The position numbers were made by a program, and so were the translations under genes. Positions 27,832 through 36,744 of a stretch of DNA of 64,000 bases are shown here, one piece after another (the first letter of the stretch is position 1; every line of letters begins with the position of its first letter). This stretch comes from Metallosphaera yellowstonensis MK1 (lineage in GTDB: Archaea > Thermoproteota > Thermoprotei_A > Sulfolobales > Sulfolobaceae), in assembly GCF_000243315.1 (NCBI RefSeq), contig NZ_JH597761.1:1072256-1136255 (forward strand), in the 5' to 3' direction. The notes beneath the pieces were generated by a model, which saw only the letters and a program-made list of their open reading frames with translations, was not told the DNA's origin and made no database searches.

Positions 27832-29472
27832 ATGAGTGGTTCCAAAAGGATCTCCGGGTGGTTCTCAGAGAGGTTGAAGCTTGAGGACCTCCCGTTCTTC
27901 AAGACTCCTGACTACATGTACCACGTGAACGAATGGCTCGGTGCACTCGTGGCAGCCTCCTTCATCTATACGATCATCTCTGGGCTTATACTCCTCCTGT
28001 ATTACAACCCAGAGGCCGGCTATCAGTCCACTGAGGCCATAATTCAACAGGTACCTTATGGTTCTGTGGTGCTCTACAGCCACCTCTACGGGGCATACGC
28101 TATGATCATCCTGGCCTACGTCCACATGTTCAGGAACTACTTCGCTGGAGCCTACAAGAGACCTAGAGAACTCCTATGGATCTTGGGAGTTCTCATGCTA
28201 GTCCTAACTTTGGGGGCTTCCTTCCTAGGTTACAGCCTAATCGGGGATGCCTTGGCTGTGAGCGCTGTGGACGTCGGTGCTGGAATAATAACTTCCATTC
28301 CCCAGCTATCCTTCCTGATCCCCATTATATTCGGGAACTACGATACAGGTGATTACGAGAGAGTATTGGCCATGCATATCATCCTGGTAGCTTTGATAGG
28401 TTTACTATTCGTCTTCCATTTCTTCCTTGCCGAACAGTACGGCATGATGCCGTCTAGGAAGGTAAAGCCTAAGGTTCCCGCGGTGTATACAAAGGAGGAG
28501 TGGTCCAGGTTCAACCCGTGGTGGCCTAGAAATTTCGTCTACATGAGCTCCTTGATCTTCATAACTTGGGGCTTCATACTCGCGGTACCCAACGCTCTGG
28601 CTTACCTGAACGGTCTCCCCCAGTTCCTCAACCCCTTCATGAACCCTAAACCTGCTCCACCTCCCAATAGCCCGGCTGCAGCTCACATAACTACCTATCC
28701 TCCGTGGTTTTTCCTTTTCCTATACAAGATAGCCGACTTCACCAGTGACGTAGTGGTGTTCCTACTCATAGGCGTCATCATTCCGTTAGTCTACCTAGTC
28801 CTGGTACCCTTCATCGACAGGTCTGACGAGCTTCATCCCCTGAGGAGAAAGGTCTTCACTGGGATCGGGATATTGATGATGACATACCTCATTCAGACGT
28901 CCCTCTGGGGTGACCTAGCACCTGGAGTAGAGGTGAGTGTTAAGGAACAGGTCGTCGCTTACCTGATTCCAGCCATAATAGTGGCACTGGGTCTGACCTT
29001 CATGAAACCGTTGGAGAATCAAGGGAAAGTAATTAAGGGTACATCACCGCTTACGTCCATTCTCTTCGTTATTGTAGCCATGCTGTTCGCTGGAGCTTGG
29101 GTGGAGCTGTTACAGTACCCATCGGCCTTCACCTTTGCGGTGACCGCCTTCTTCGGATCACTCTTCTATTTAGGGGCTAAGGAGATGTCCAAGGTAGTGC
29201 TGACTTCGGTTCCCAACAGGGCTTTGCCAGAGACCAGGCAGGCTACGGTATCCACTTCCAACGAGACCAAGAAGAAGTTTGCTGAGATCCTCATGAGTTT
29301 GCTCTTCATCCTAGTGGTGATCCTAGTGGCGCAGATGTGGACTATACCTCCCACCGGCTACGCCTCCAATCTCTTCGGAGTGGACTTAGGTCTAGTGTTC
29401 CTCATGCTCGGGGAAGCCATCTCCCTATATCATTACGTAGTGTATAAGAAACCTAACGAAGTGGTGGAGTAA
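27832..29472 (+). CDS. soxN: Cytochrome b subunit (SoxN) of the bc1-like complex
   Basis: 546 residues with the cytochrome b fold. Haem ligands: the two His in SHLYGAYAMIILAYVHMFRN (helix B) and the two in MHIILVALIGLLFVFHFF (helix D). NPWWPRNFVYMS and PAAAHITTYPPWFFLFLYKI cover the Qo region (PPW in place of PEW). The C-terminal third adds further helices beyond the eight of bc1. RBS-like GAGGTGATAA precedes the ATG. T-rich TTTTTTATTTT after the stop (29474-29485) suggests a partial terminator before odsN. Confidence 0.88.
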   Translation: MSGSKRISGWFSERLKLEDLPFFKTPDYMYHVNEWLGALVAASFIYTIISGLILLLYYNPEAGYQSTEAIIQQVPYGSVVLYSHLYGAYAMIILAYVHMFRNYFAGAYKRPRELLWILGVLMLVLTLGASFLGYSLIGDALAVSAVDVGAGIITSIPQLSFLIPIIFGNYDTGDYERVLAMHIILVALIGLLFVFHFFLAEQYGMMPSRKVKPKVPAVYTKEEWSRFNPWWPRNFVYMSSLIFITWGFILAVPNALAYLNGLPQFLNPFMNPKPAPPPNSPAAAHITTYPPWFFLFLYKIADFTSDVVVFLLIGVIIPLVYLVLVPFIDRSDELHPLRRKVFTGIGILMMTYLIQTSLWGDLAPGVEVSVKEQVVAYLIPAIIVALGLTFMKPLENQGKVIKGTSPLTSILFVIVAMLFAGAWVELLQYPSAFTFAVTAFFGSLFYLGAKEMSKVVLTSVPNRALPETRQATVSTSNETKKKFAEILMSLLFILVVILVAQMWTIPPTGYASNLFGVDLGLVFLMLGEAISLYHYVVYKKPNEVVE

Positions 29473-29504
29473 GTTTTTTATTTTCCAGACCAATAGTAAT
29501 TTTT

Positions 29505-29795
29505 ATGATAAACGTAGGTTTCTATTACAGGGTGAAGAAAGGACATGAGAAGGAGTTCGAACAGACCTTCTCCAGTGTCTTGGAATACCTCAAGTCCAGC
29601 TACCCAGGCTTTAGGGACGCTAAGCTCTACAGGAGCGTGACTGACCCTCAAGAGTACCTTATATACAGTGAGTGGGACGATCTAGACACGTTCAGGAAGT
29701 TCATCTCAAGCCAGGCTTATAGGGATACTACCAGTTACGGGAAGAACATCCTAGAGGGAAGGCCTACACACAGAGTTCTTCAGCTCGTCGAATGA
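29505..29795 (+). CDS. odsN: OdsN, small ABM-fold protein
   Basis: 96 residues of the antibiotic-biosynthesis monooxygenase (dimeric alpha/beta barrel) fold: VGFYYRVKKGHEKEFEQTF, YPGFRDAKLYRSV, EYLIYSEWDDLDTFRKFISS, and YGKNILEGRPTHRVL. It is the last gene of the cbsAB-soxLN-odsN cluster known from Sulfolobales, where its role is not settled. A haem-handling or small-molecule-oxidising activity is possible for this fold. Confidence 0.8.
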   Translation: MINVGFYYRVKKGHEKEFEQTFSSVLEYLKSSYPGFRDAKLYRSVTDPQEYLIYSEWDDLDTFRKFISSQAYRDTTSYGKNILEGRPTHRVLQLVE

Positions 29796-29825
29796 GTTCA
29801 TCTCTTCCTATTTTTTAATAGAGGA

Positions 29826-29889
29826 CAGCAGTTATTGGATTTTGCCTTGACTTCAAGGCTACACCTAACGAGAAATCCCATAACTGCTG
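29826..29889. repeat. 64-bp mini-element with ISC1217-like ends, copy 2
   Basis: CAGCAGTTATTGGATTTTGC ... GAGAAATCCCATAACTGCTG with central GCCTTGACTTCAAGGC. Flanked by a perfect 7-bp duplication TAGAGGA (29819-29825 and 29890-29896). It lies 30 bp after odsN. Nearly identical inside to the copy at 40963-41026. Confidence 0.9.
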
Positions 29890-29993
29890 TAGAGGAGTTC
29901 CGCCTCTTTAAACCCCCTCTTCAATAAACAAGGTATCTCTAAATCGAACAAGATGCCAGCTCTCGACATCTGTCAGTACGGACGAGTGATGGT

Positions 29994-31187
29994 TCAGGAG
30001 GGCCACGTCTTCGTGAACTTCAATGCCAGTAGGGTTAGGGCTACGGCGCCCAACTTTAGAGCTCCTTCGTCTACAGTAAACTTGGAGCTGTGATTGGGAT
30101 AAACTATCCCCCTCTCCTCGTTCCTGACCCCAAGGAACACGAAGGCTCCCTTCGCCCTCTGTAAGAATCTCGAGAAGTCCTCTCCGCCCATCACTGGATC
30201 GGTCTCCTGAACTGTGGCCCCAGGGATCTCTGAGAGTACCTTCATGACCTCATCGGTGGTCTCAGGATCATTCACGGTTACGGGATAGGCATCCTCTTTG
30301 AACTTCACCTGGCACTGGGCCTGATAGGCCTCACATATGGACATAACGATCCTTTGGAGTGACTCTAACGCCTTCTTCCTAACGTCATCGTGGAGGGTTC
30401 TGATCGTGCCCTCTATCATCGCCCTGTCTGGTATTATGTTATCCTTGGTTCCAGAGTGAATACTGGTCACTGAGAGGACGAAGGGTTTCAGTGGATCTAT
30501 GAGCCTCGTCCTTATCCCTTGAAGGGCAGTCACGATCAGGGCGGAGACGTAAACCGGATCTACGGTCTCGTGAGGGGCGGAACCGTGTCCCCCTCTCCCT
30601 ATCACCTCCACTCTGAAGGAGTCCGGTGCGGCCATCAATGGGCCCCTCCTCGTGGCGAACGTACCGGAAGGATATCTACTCATCACGTGCAAACCGAAGA
30701 CGTAATCCACGCCCTCCATGACTCCAGCCTCTATCATGGGTAGAGCCCCTCCCCTCCCACCGTCCTCCTCAGCCGGTTGGAAGACGAGTCTCACCTCTCC
30801 CTTGAGTTCGTGAGCATGTTTGGTCAGTAACTTCGCAGCACCGAGGAGCATGGCTACGTGGGCATCGTGCCCACACGCGTGCATGACTCCAGGCCTCCTC
30901 GAGGAGAAGGGCAAGTTAGTCTCCTCGCTGACAGGCAATGCGTCCATGTCTGCCCTGAGGGCTACGGTTTCCCCTCCCTCCTTACCTCTCACCACTCCCA
31001 CTACGGCAGTGGGCAGACCAACTCCTACCTTGGTCTCGATACCCAATCCCTCCAGGTACTTCCTGACCAGTTGTGCGGTCTCGAACTCCTGATAGGACAA
31101 CTCAGGATTCTCGTGAATCTTTCTCCTCAAGGATATTATCTCCTCCTCTATCTCCTGGGCCTCCTCCAATATCTTCTTGGCATCCAT
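29994..31187 (-). CDS. M20-family amidohydrolase/carboxypeptidase
   Basis: 397 residues of the M20D (IAA-amino-acid hydrolase/hippurate hydrolase-like) type: RRKIHENPELSYQEFETA, ALRADMDALPVSEET, MHACGHDAHVAMLLGAA, VRLVFQPAEEDGGRGGALPM and VMGGEDFSRF. The Cys, His, Glu and His metal ligands of this branch are present. It would cleave an acyl or aminoacyl amide; N-acetyl-amino acids, hippurate-like amides or peptides are candidates. Convergent with the odsN operon and 21 bp from the next minus-strand gene. Confidence 0.85.
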   Translation of the reverse strand: MDAKKILEEAQEIEEEIISLRRKIHENPELSYQEFETAQLVRKYLEGLGIETKVGVGLPTAVVGVVRGKEGGETVALRADMDALPVSEETNLPFSSRRPGVMHACGHDAHVAMLLGAAKLLTKHAHELKGEVRLVFQPAEEDGGRGGALPMIEAGVMEGVDYVFGLHVMSRYPSGTFATRRGPLMAAPDSFRVEVIGRGGHGSAPHETVDPVYVSALIVTALQGIRTRLIDPLKPFVLSVTSIHSGTKDNIIPDRAMIEGTIRTLHDDVRKKALESLQRIVMSICEAYQAQCQVKFKEDAYPVTVNDPETTDEVMKVLSEIPGATVQETDPVMGGEDFSRFLQRAKGAFVFLGVRNEERGIVYPNHSSKFTVDEGALKLGAVALTLLALKFTKTWPS

Positions 31188-31208
31188 AGTTTAAGGTGGG
31201 GGCCCCAC

Positions 31209-31940
31209 TTAAAAAGAGGATAGCCTCCCCGTCTTCCTTAGGTATTCCCTCAGGAAAGGAGTGTCGTCTATCTTCTTCCTACTCAGGAACTCCAGGAGAA
31301 GACCACGAGGTTTCGCTCTCTTCCTCTCCGTCTTGAAGACATTCTCCTCGGTCACTATGAGGTCGAGGGGTACATCGAAGGGCTCCCAGGGTATTTCATC
31401 AACTACCTGGAGGGAGTGTACCGTGGTGACTACAGGTACGTCCTCACTGACCTTTCCGACTTCCCTGAGTATGGCGTACTCGAGTTCACTGTAACCCTCT
31501 CCTTTTCCCACACGTTCCCCCTCCCTCGAGACCGCCACAGAACCAACGACCACTAGGTCTACCTGAGGAATTTCCTCAAGACCTACTCTTCTCCCGTAAA
31601 CGGAGAAGTTCCTTATCCGTGAGGCCTCCCTGGGGTTTTCGATCGATTTTCCCAGGAACAGGAAGAACTCTCCCCTGAGCCTGGGTGTTGGGACGAGAAG
31701 AGTCTTCCCCTCTCTCATGGCCAACTCTCTAACCGAAGCTTGAGGGGAGTCTGGGTTGCACTTCACTACCTCTGCCCTCTTGAACTCCGGAACTCTCCTC
31801 AAGTTCTCAGCAGCTTCTCTGTTACCCTTGAAGTTAGGTATTCTACCCTTTATCGGCAGGGGGAAAGTAGCTACGCCCCTCTCCTCCAACAGTTCCCAAA
31901 TTCTCTCCCTGATCCTCGCCTTATCCTCCTTAACTCCCAC
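31209..31940 (-). CDS. 5-formyltetrahydrofolate cyclo-ligase family protein
   Basis: 243 residues. RIRERIWELLEERGVA at the N-terminus, NREAAENLRRVPEFKRAEVV, KTLLVPTPRLRG and VVVGSVAVSREGERVGKGEGYSELEYA (glycine-rich GKGEGYSE loop, cut to its key residues) match the MTHFS-like family. In bacteria the enzyme turns 5-formyl-THF into methenyl-THF. Archaeal members act on modified folates or are of unknown role. Overlaps the ureohydrolase gene by 11 nt. Confidence 0.8.
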   Translation of the reverse strand: MGVKEDKARIRERIWELLEERGVATFPLPIKGRIPNFKGNREAAENLRRVPEFKRAEVVKCNPDSPQASVRELAMREGKTLLVPTPRLRGEFFLFLGKSIENPREASRIRNFSVYGRRVGLEEIPQVDLVVVGSVAVSREGERVGKGEGYSELEYAILREVGKVSEDVPVVTTVHSLQVVDEIPWEPFDVPLDLIVTEENVFKTERKRAKPRGLLLEFLSRKKIDDTPFLREYLRKTGRLSSF

Positions 31941-32883
31941 GTCTCTCCAGCCTCGCCTTCAGGCTCATGGCCTCATAGATCAAGTTGGAGGCGAGCATGG
32001 TGGTAAGCTCGCTCACGTCGTAGGGAGGGGACACCTCTACCACGTCGAAGCCTACGAGCTCGACGGGAAGCCCTCTCACCAACTCCAATGCCTCGAACGA
32101 GGTCAGTCCCCCCACTTCCGGAGTCCCGGTTCCTGGGGCGAAGGCCGGATCGACTACGTCTATGTCGAAAGAGACGTAGGTAGGACCCCTCAGAGCCTTG
32201 ACTCGATCCATGACCTCTCCCCAGTTCTTCTTTACCTCCCTGATGCTGAACGACGTTATCCCTAACCTCTTACTGTCCTCCACATCTTCGTGGGAGAAGA
32301 CGGATCCCCTTATTCCAATCTGAACCACCTCCTCCAGGAGGCCCTCCTCCAGGGCCCTCCGTAGCCACGTGCCGTGATCGTATTTCTTACCCCAGTGTGA
32401 GTCCCAGAAGTCGTAATGCGAGTCCATGTGTATCAAGTTCACCCTACCGTGTACCTTATGCACTGCCCTCAAGACTGGGAGAGTGATGGAATGATCTCCT
32501 CCCACTATAAAGGGAGTGGAGAAAACGAGGATGTTGAGCAAACCCTCCTCAACCTTCTTCATGGTGTCCTCAATGTGACCCGGAACAGTATCCACATCTC
32601 CGGCGTCACAGGCATTAAGTTCGTCAAAGGGATAGACTCCCTGAAAAGGGTTGTAGGGCCTGAGCAATCTGGACCCATCCCTGACCCCCATGGGACCGAA
32701 TCTCGCTCCTGGCCTGTAAGTAGTCGCGTCATCGAAAGGTATCCCGATGAAGACAGCTTTAGGTCTCTCCTCCCCACAGAGGGGTAGCCGGGCGAAAGTC
32801 GACACTTGGGAAAACCTCGGAGACTTCAGGGCATCTATTTGTCTCATAAAGTAGACTCTCATGGGAGGCATATAGGGTTTCAT
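31930..32883 (-). CDS. Ureohydrolase (agmatinase family)
   Basis: 317 residues. Manganese ligands are in FIVGGDHSITLPV, LIHMDSHYDFWDS and VSFDIDVVDPAFAPGTGTPE, with GGLTSFEALELV after. The loop before them (GIPFDDATTYRPGARFGP) is typical of agmatinase/guanidinobutyrase. In crenarchaea such enzymes supply polyamines from agmatine or aminopropylagmatine; the substrate cannot be read from sequence. Several Met codons lie within the first 14 residues, so the start is uncertain. First gene of a three-gene minus-strand unit. Confidence 0.85.
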   Translation of the reverse strand: MKPYMPPMRVYFMRQIDALKSPRFSQVSTFARLPLCGEERPKAVFIGIPFDDATTYRPGARFGPMGVRDGSRLLRPYNPFQGVYPFDELNACDAGDVDTVPGHIEDTMKKVEEGLLNILVFSTPFIVGGDHSITLPVLRAVHKVHGRVNLIHMDSHYDFWDSHWGKKYDHGTWLRRALEEGLLEEVVQIGIRGSVFSHEDVEDSKRLGITSFSIREVKKNWGEVMDRVKALRGPTYVSFDIDVVDPAFAPGTGTPEVGGLTSFEALELVRGLPVELVGFDVVEVSPPYDVSELTTMLASNLIYEAMSLKARLERRGS

Positions 32884-33072
32884 TAAAGGCTAACATCTCC
32901 GTAATCCCTCCCACCCTTTTGGCATAGCCCACATTGGTATGAGATGTCATCCTTTGTTGATTTTTTATAAACAGATAGAAAAAGATTTTCTATTAACGTG
33001 AAAAAGGATTAATTCCAGTCAAGAAGACTGAAAGCCTAAGGGGTCGTGGATCAGGACCTAGCACTCCAGTGT

Positions 33073-33261
33073 TTACCCGTGGCGTAACTTACCTTCTTTA
33101 ATTACTTCTAATTCCACCACGGGCACCCCTCTTAAGGGATCATACAGGGTCACCCCCAGATCATTGGGGCTAGTCGAGGGAAACACCGCTACCCTCCCAT
33201 CCACACTTTTATCACTCCCCAAACCTCGTGAGCAGTGCCCGTCATCAGTTAGGGGGATCAT
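33073..33261 (-). CDS. Small protein of unknown function
   Basis: 62 residues from ATG 33261: MIPLTDDGHCSRGLGSDK, then VAVFPSTSPNDLGVTLYDPL and VPVVELEVIKEG. No family recognised. Support for being real comes from a good TATA box (GTTTATATAG at 33285-33294, minus strand) 23 nt before the start, fitting a leaderless transcript, and from a balanced soluble composition. It lies alone between the ureohydrolase unit and the CBS gene. Confidence 0.4.
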   Translation of the reverse strand: MIPLTDDGHCSRGLGSDKSVDGRVAVFPSTSPNDLGVTLYDPLRGVPVVELEVIKEGKLRHG

Positions 33262-33445
33262 CAATAAAAACTACTTCGGTGATACTATATAAACACAACT
33301 TGTCAAAACGATATTTAGAAGTGATTAAAAATAACGAGTAGTTACGTAGAAGCGTTACAGTCTGTCTATTCAAGCTCCAGCCTTCTATCAAGAGCAGGTG
33401 TGTCTTCAAGAAAAGCTTTAGTGTGCTGGGAAGAAATAATATATA

Positions 33446-34201
33446 ATGACAAAAGTCTCTGACGTAATGAATCCAGTGGTAGTCTCCATATCTCCTCACT
33501 CAGAAATGAAGGAATTACTAGACGTTCTCAGCAGAGAGAAGTCGGGAAGAGTAGTAGTGATGGATCAAGGTAAGCCAGTAGCCATGGTCACTACCAGGAG
33601 CGTAGTTCTTGCCTACGCTGAACATGGTAGAGAATTGTCTAGGTTGAAGGTCAAGGACCTAATGAGCGAGGATTTGGTCAAGGTGAGACTAGATGATGAA
33701 CTGCAGGCCGTGTTAAGGTTGATGCTCAACAAGGAGATAGGAGGAGTGCCAGTGATGGACGGGGACGTGTTGGTGGGAATTTTCACCGAGAGGGAGTTGA
33801 TAAAGTTCATGGCAAAGCAGACTTATTCAGGATTGGTGGACTCGGTGATGAGCACTGACCTGAAGGTAATAGACGAGCATGAGGACACGCTAGAGGCCTC
33901 AAAAATGATGCAAAGATATAAGGTCAGGAGGTTGCCTGTGGTTTCAAATGGAAGACTGGTGGGTATCATAACCGCAGCCGATATTGTAAAAAGTCTGGCC
34001 AGGACTCTAGATCCCAAACCAGTACTGGAGGCGGGAACCAGGAATCCCATAACAGTGGGGAGATATGAGACCTTAATGAGGATCGTAAGGATCATGGAGG
34101 AGAGGAGGATAGGCACAATACCCGTTGTGGAGAATGAGATAGTAGGGATAGTCACAGAGAGGGATTTGTTGTACGCTACTGTGACCTCTGGGATAAGTTA
34201 A
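33446..34201 (+). CDS. Four-CBS-domain protein at the edge of the fox cluster
   Basis: 251 residues made of four CBS motifs: SDVMNPVVVSISPHSEM, VKDLMSEDLVKVRLDDELQ, DSVMSTDLKVIDEHEDTL and GTRNPITVGRYETLMR, each followed by a G.PV..dG.lvGi-type strand. CBS pairs bind adenosyl ligands (AMP, ATP, SAM) and act as energy sensors. CBS-domain genes are known companions of fox clusters. The ATG follows ATAATATATA directly, so the transcript is probably leaderless from an upstream AGCTTTAG box. Divergent from foxA. Confidence 0.8.
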   Translation: MTKVSDVMNPVVVSISPHSEMKELLDVLSREKSGRVVVMDQGKPVAMVTTRSVVLAYAEHGRELSRLKVKDLMSEDLVKVRLDDELQAVLRLMLNKEIGGVPVMDGDVLVGIFTERELIKFMAKQTYSGLVDSVMSTDLKVIDEHEDTLEASKMMQRYKVRRLPVVSNGRLVGIITAADIVKSLARTLDPKPVLEAGTRNPITVGRYETLMRIVRIMEERRIGTIPVVENEIVGIVTERDLLYATVTSGIS

Positions 34202-34426
34202 AACTTTTTATTTTTCTGTCCTATATTTAGTATTTCTTTTTTATCCCTCCTGATCATGCAGTCGTATGATGAGATGAAGTAATTTTCAAGAGCAATAAGT
34301 CTTTTCACATGAGTTTCATATAGGGGAAACTGCATTCCTAAGTCCTGCTGTACACTTGTCAGAAATTTAAATAATACGAGACAACAGAACAAAAAATCCT
34401 ACCTTTGGCTCCTGTTTGAAAACACT

Positions 34427-36181
34427 TTAGAGTATCTTGTCAGGCCCCGTTTCGGCTCCCTTAGTCATCTTATCTGCACTGGCTTCAGTCGGTAAGGCTT
34501 TTACTCCCACTCCGGATCCTCTGGCTACTCCGTTATTCTCTTCTATCATTATGTTTCCGTCGGCCGGTAGCATGAGCGGTAGCTCCTCCTCCTTGTAGCC
34601 TTCCCTCCTCATACCGTATCTCTCCAGGGCTATCGTCTGAACTGCCCACATAGGCAGATCCGTCTTCGGCATCTTCTCACCGTAGAGGAGGGTTAGCACC
34701 AGGTTGTAGGCGAATATTATCGTCGCGAAACCGGCCAGCCATCCACCTATCAGCAGCAGTTGGTAGTAGACCTCGTAGAAGCCAGCCCACGCGACCTCCC
34801 TCCTTATGAGGCCGAACATTCCTCCTTCACTAGACGCTATGGCGAAGAGCCCCATTCCTGCCTGCCAGCCCCAGAAGTGTAGCCAGCCTAACTTGTTGCT
34901 ATACCATTTCTTGCCGAAGAGATCTGGGCCAACTACGTAAAGGGCACCTAGCAGTCCCCCCACCGAATATATGGCGAGCATTATATGGAAGTGGCCGAAT
35001 ATCCAGCCTGTGTTGTGTACCGTTGGATCCACGGCCGGTACCGGGTTGGTGGGTTCTGCCTGGATCCCACCAATGATGTTCCACACTGCTGCGGCGAAAA
35101 TGAAGGCGAAACCGGGATCCCACTTTAATTTCCTGGGGTCTCCTAGTGTTGTGAAGAACAGTAACCAGAGTGCAGCGAAGGGTACGGCTATCAGGGCCGT
35201 GCTGGTCTGGGCGAAGATGTCCCTGAGGATGAGGGGCCACGGGTCGTCAACGATGTGGTGCACGTAGACGCTGGAGCCCAGGACGAAGAGTACTGGAATG
35301 AGCCACCTGGTGAACCTGACGCTGTACATTGGCCTCCTGGCGTAGAGCGGGGTTATGGCCACAGTCGCTCCGGTCAGTGCGTACGGGGCGAAGTACACCA
35401 GTGGGTGATCTGCAAACCAGAACAGTCCCTTCCACACCTCGGCGTTAGGGATACCGAACAGGTAGATGTTGAGCCCACCTATGGGGGAGAACAGACTCCA
35501 CATGTCAGCTATGAAGACGGATATGTTGGCCAGGGCCATCATGATCATGTCCATTACTATGAAACCTATGGCAGTCGGCACAAGCCTACCAGGGACTCTT
35601 CCTAAGAAGGAAGTACCTAGGACAGAAACCATCTCCAACCACTCTCCCACTACCATTAGTCCGTACCCTATGTACCAGGTGGGGGAGGCCTGCAGTGGGT
35701 TCAGGAACGTGAAGAGGTACTGGTTCTGGATTCCACCGAGGTTCATCATGAATAACGCCAATATGCTGAGCCAGAAGCCGGCGTTGGCTATCTTGGGCCA
35801 CTTCACCAGCCTAGAGCCGTTCAGTGCTGGTATCATGTAGAACGCCACTGCGAACACCACGTTGAACGCTGCACCGAATATCATGTCCATGACGTGGTTG
35901 GTCATGGCCTGGAAGTAGTACGCTGGATCCACCACAACCGGTACTCCCTCGCTGGAGAGCCCCGCCTGTCCCCTCAGTATGAGGGCGAAGGCTCCCCCTA
36001 TGAAGAGGAACATCAAGCCAGCGAGGATTAGCTTTATGGATATCGTCTTATAGTCTTCAGTGTATAATACCTTCATTAGTAGCGATCTCTTAGCTTCTCT
36101 CTCCTGGACCTCTTGAAACTGTCTGGCCCACTCCGTGAGTTTTTCTCTTTCTTGCCTCCTAATCTCCTCGTGCGTAGCCAT
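34427..36181 (-). CDS. foxA: FoxA, haem-copper oxidase subunit I of the iron-oxidation cluster, copy 1
   Basis: 584 residues, about 12-14 helices. Haem and copper ligands are complete: His96 (TNHVMDM), His259 and Tyr263 (DHPLVYF, the crosslinked His-Tyr), His308-His309 (VHHIVDDPW), His397 and His399 (GHFHIM). It would reduce O2 with electrons from Fe(II). The N-terminus is a charged helical extension ([18 protein letters not shown]). A TATA box (TTTTTATATC, 36205-36214) sits 23 nt upstream. The neighbouring paralogue shares long stretches of identical DNA separated by diverged patches. Confidence 0.9.
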   Translation of the reverse strand: MATHEEIRRQEREKLTEWARQFQEVQEREAKRSLLMKVLYTEDYKTISIKLILAGLMFLFIGGAFALILRGQAGLSSEGVPVVVDPAYYFQAMTNHVMDMIFGAAFNVVFAVAFYMIPALNGSRLVKWPKIANAGFWLSILALFMMNLGGIQNQYLFTFLNPLQASPTWYIGYGLMVVGEWLEMVSVLGTSFLGRVPGRLVPTAIGFIVMDMIMMALANISVFIADMWSLFSPIGGLNIYLFGIPNAEVWKGLFWFADHPLVYFAPYALTGATVAITPLYARRPMYSVRFTRWLIPVLFVLGSSVYVHHIVDDPWPLILRDIFAQTSTALIAVPFAALWLLFFTTLGDPRKLKWDPGFAFIFAAAVWNIIGGIQAEPTNPVPAVDPTVHNTGWIFGHFHIMLAIYSVGGLLGALYVVGPDLFGKKWYSNKLGWLHFWGWQAGMGLFAIASSEGGMFGLIRREVAWAGFYEVYYQLLLIGGWLAGFATIIFAYNLVLTLLYGEKMPKTDLPMWAVQTIALERYGMRREGYKEEELPLMLPADGNIMIEENNGVARGSGVGVKALPTEASADKMTKGAETGPDKIL

Positions 36182-36204
36182 TTGTCTTCTTCAATGCAAA
36201 AAGA

Positions 36205-36214
36205 GATATAAAAA
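36205..36214 (-). promoter_or_regulatory. TATA box of foxA copy 1
   Basis: TTTTTATATC on the minus strand, 23 nt before the ATG. Spacing fits a leaderless start. The region further upstream (to 36744) holds two mini-elements. Confidence 0.5.
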
Positions 36215-36456
36215 GATTGATGAAGTACTTTAAGATCAATATTCCAAGGGTATTGGAGATATCACGAGTATGTTGTCTGATAGCTTTATAAACATAAAAT
36301 GAGCCTTAACATTTTTTACTCTTCAGTAAAATGCAGAGCTACACATATGTGGCATCTTAGGCATACCTGCTTCGGTGTCGTTCTCAAGGAGAACTCTAGG
36401 CTTAAGACTCTCTTCCATTTATGCATTGGGAAAAGTCACAATTCTTTCACGTTAAA

Positions 36457-36520
36457 CAGCGTTTATTAGATTTCGCCTCGATTACAGGGCGATATTTAAG
36501 GGAAAGTCCCATAACTGCAG
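36457..36520. repeat. 64-bp mini-element with ISC1217-like ends, copy 3
   Basis: CAGCGTTTATTAGATTTCGC ... GGGAAAGTCCCATAACTGCAG, with slightly worn ends and a different centre (TCGATTACAGGGCGA). Flanked by GTTAAA on both sides (36451-36456 and 36521-36526), a 6-bp duplication. It lies between the two foxA genes. Confidence 0.8.
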
Positions 36521-36563
36521 GTTAAAATAGCCCTGCATGCAGAATTCATAGTCACGTCTCAAG

Positions 36564-36693
36564 GTGCTTTGTGGGACCGTTCAATTTTCTAGGGGTTGAG
36601 CCCAGTGAGTTTTCTTAAATCCAAAATCTAGTGTTAGAGTAAAGGTAGGTTTCATGTTGTCTCTGATAAAATATTGAAGTAGCCCACAAAGCA
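36564..36693. repeat. Mini-element with ISC1058-like ends, copy 1
   Basis: About 130 bp: GTGCTTTGTGGGACCGTTCA ... TTGAAGTAGCCCACAAAGCA, flanked by the 8-bp duplication GTCTCAAG (36556-36563 and 36694-36701). The ends match the IS5-family element at 12108-13169; the interior (GGTTGAGCCCAGTGAG, AAAATCTAGTGTTAGA, GTAGGTTTCATGTTGTC) does not code and matches the copy at 46283. Confidence 0.85.
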
Positions 36694-36744
36694 GTCTCAA
36701 GCCAAATTTTTAAGTAAAAAATTATTAGTATCTTTAAAATGAAA

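Noticed and set aside
34198-34392. 64-residue minus-strand frame upstream of the CBS gene end
   Set aside because: AT-rich, no family, no promoter or ribosome site; likely intergenic.
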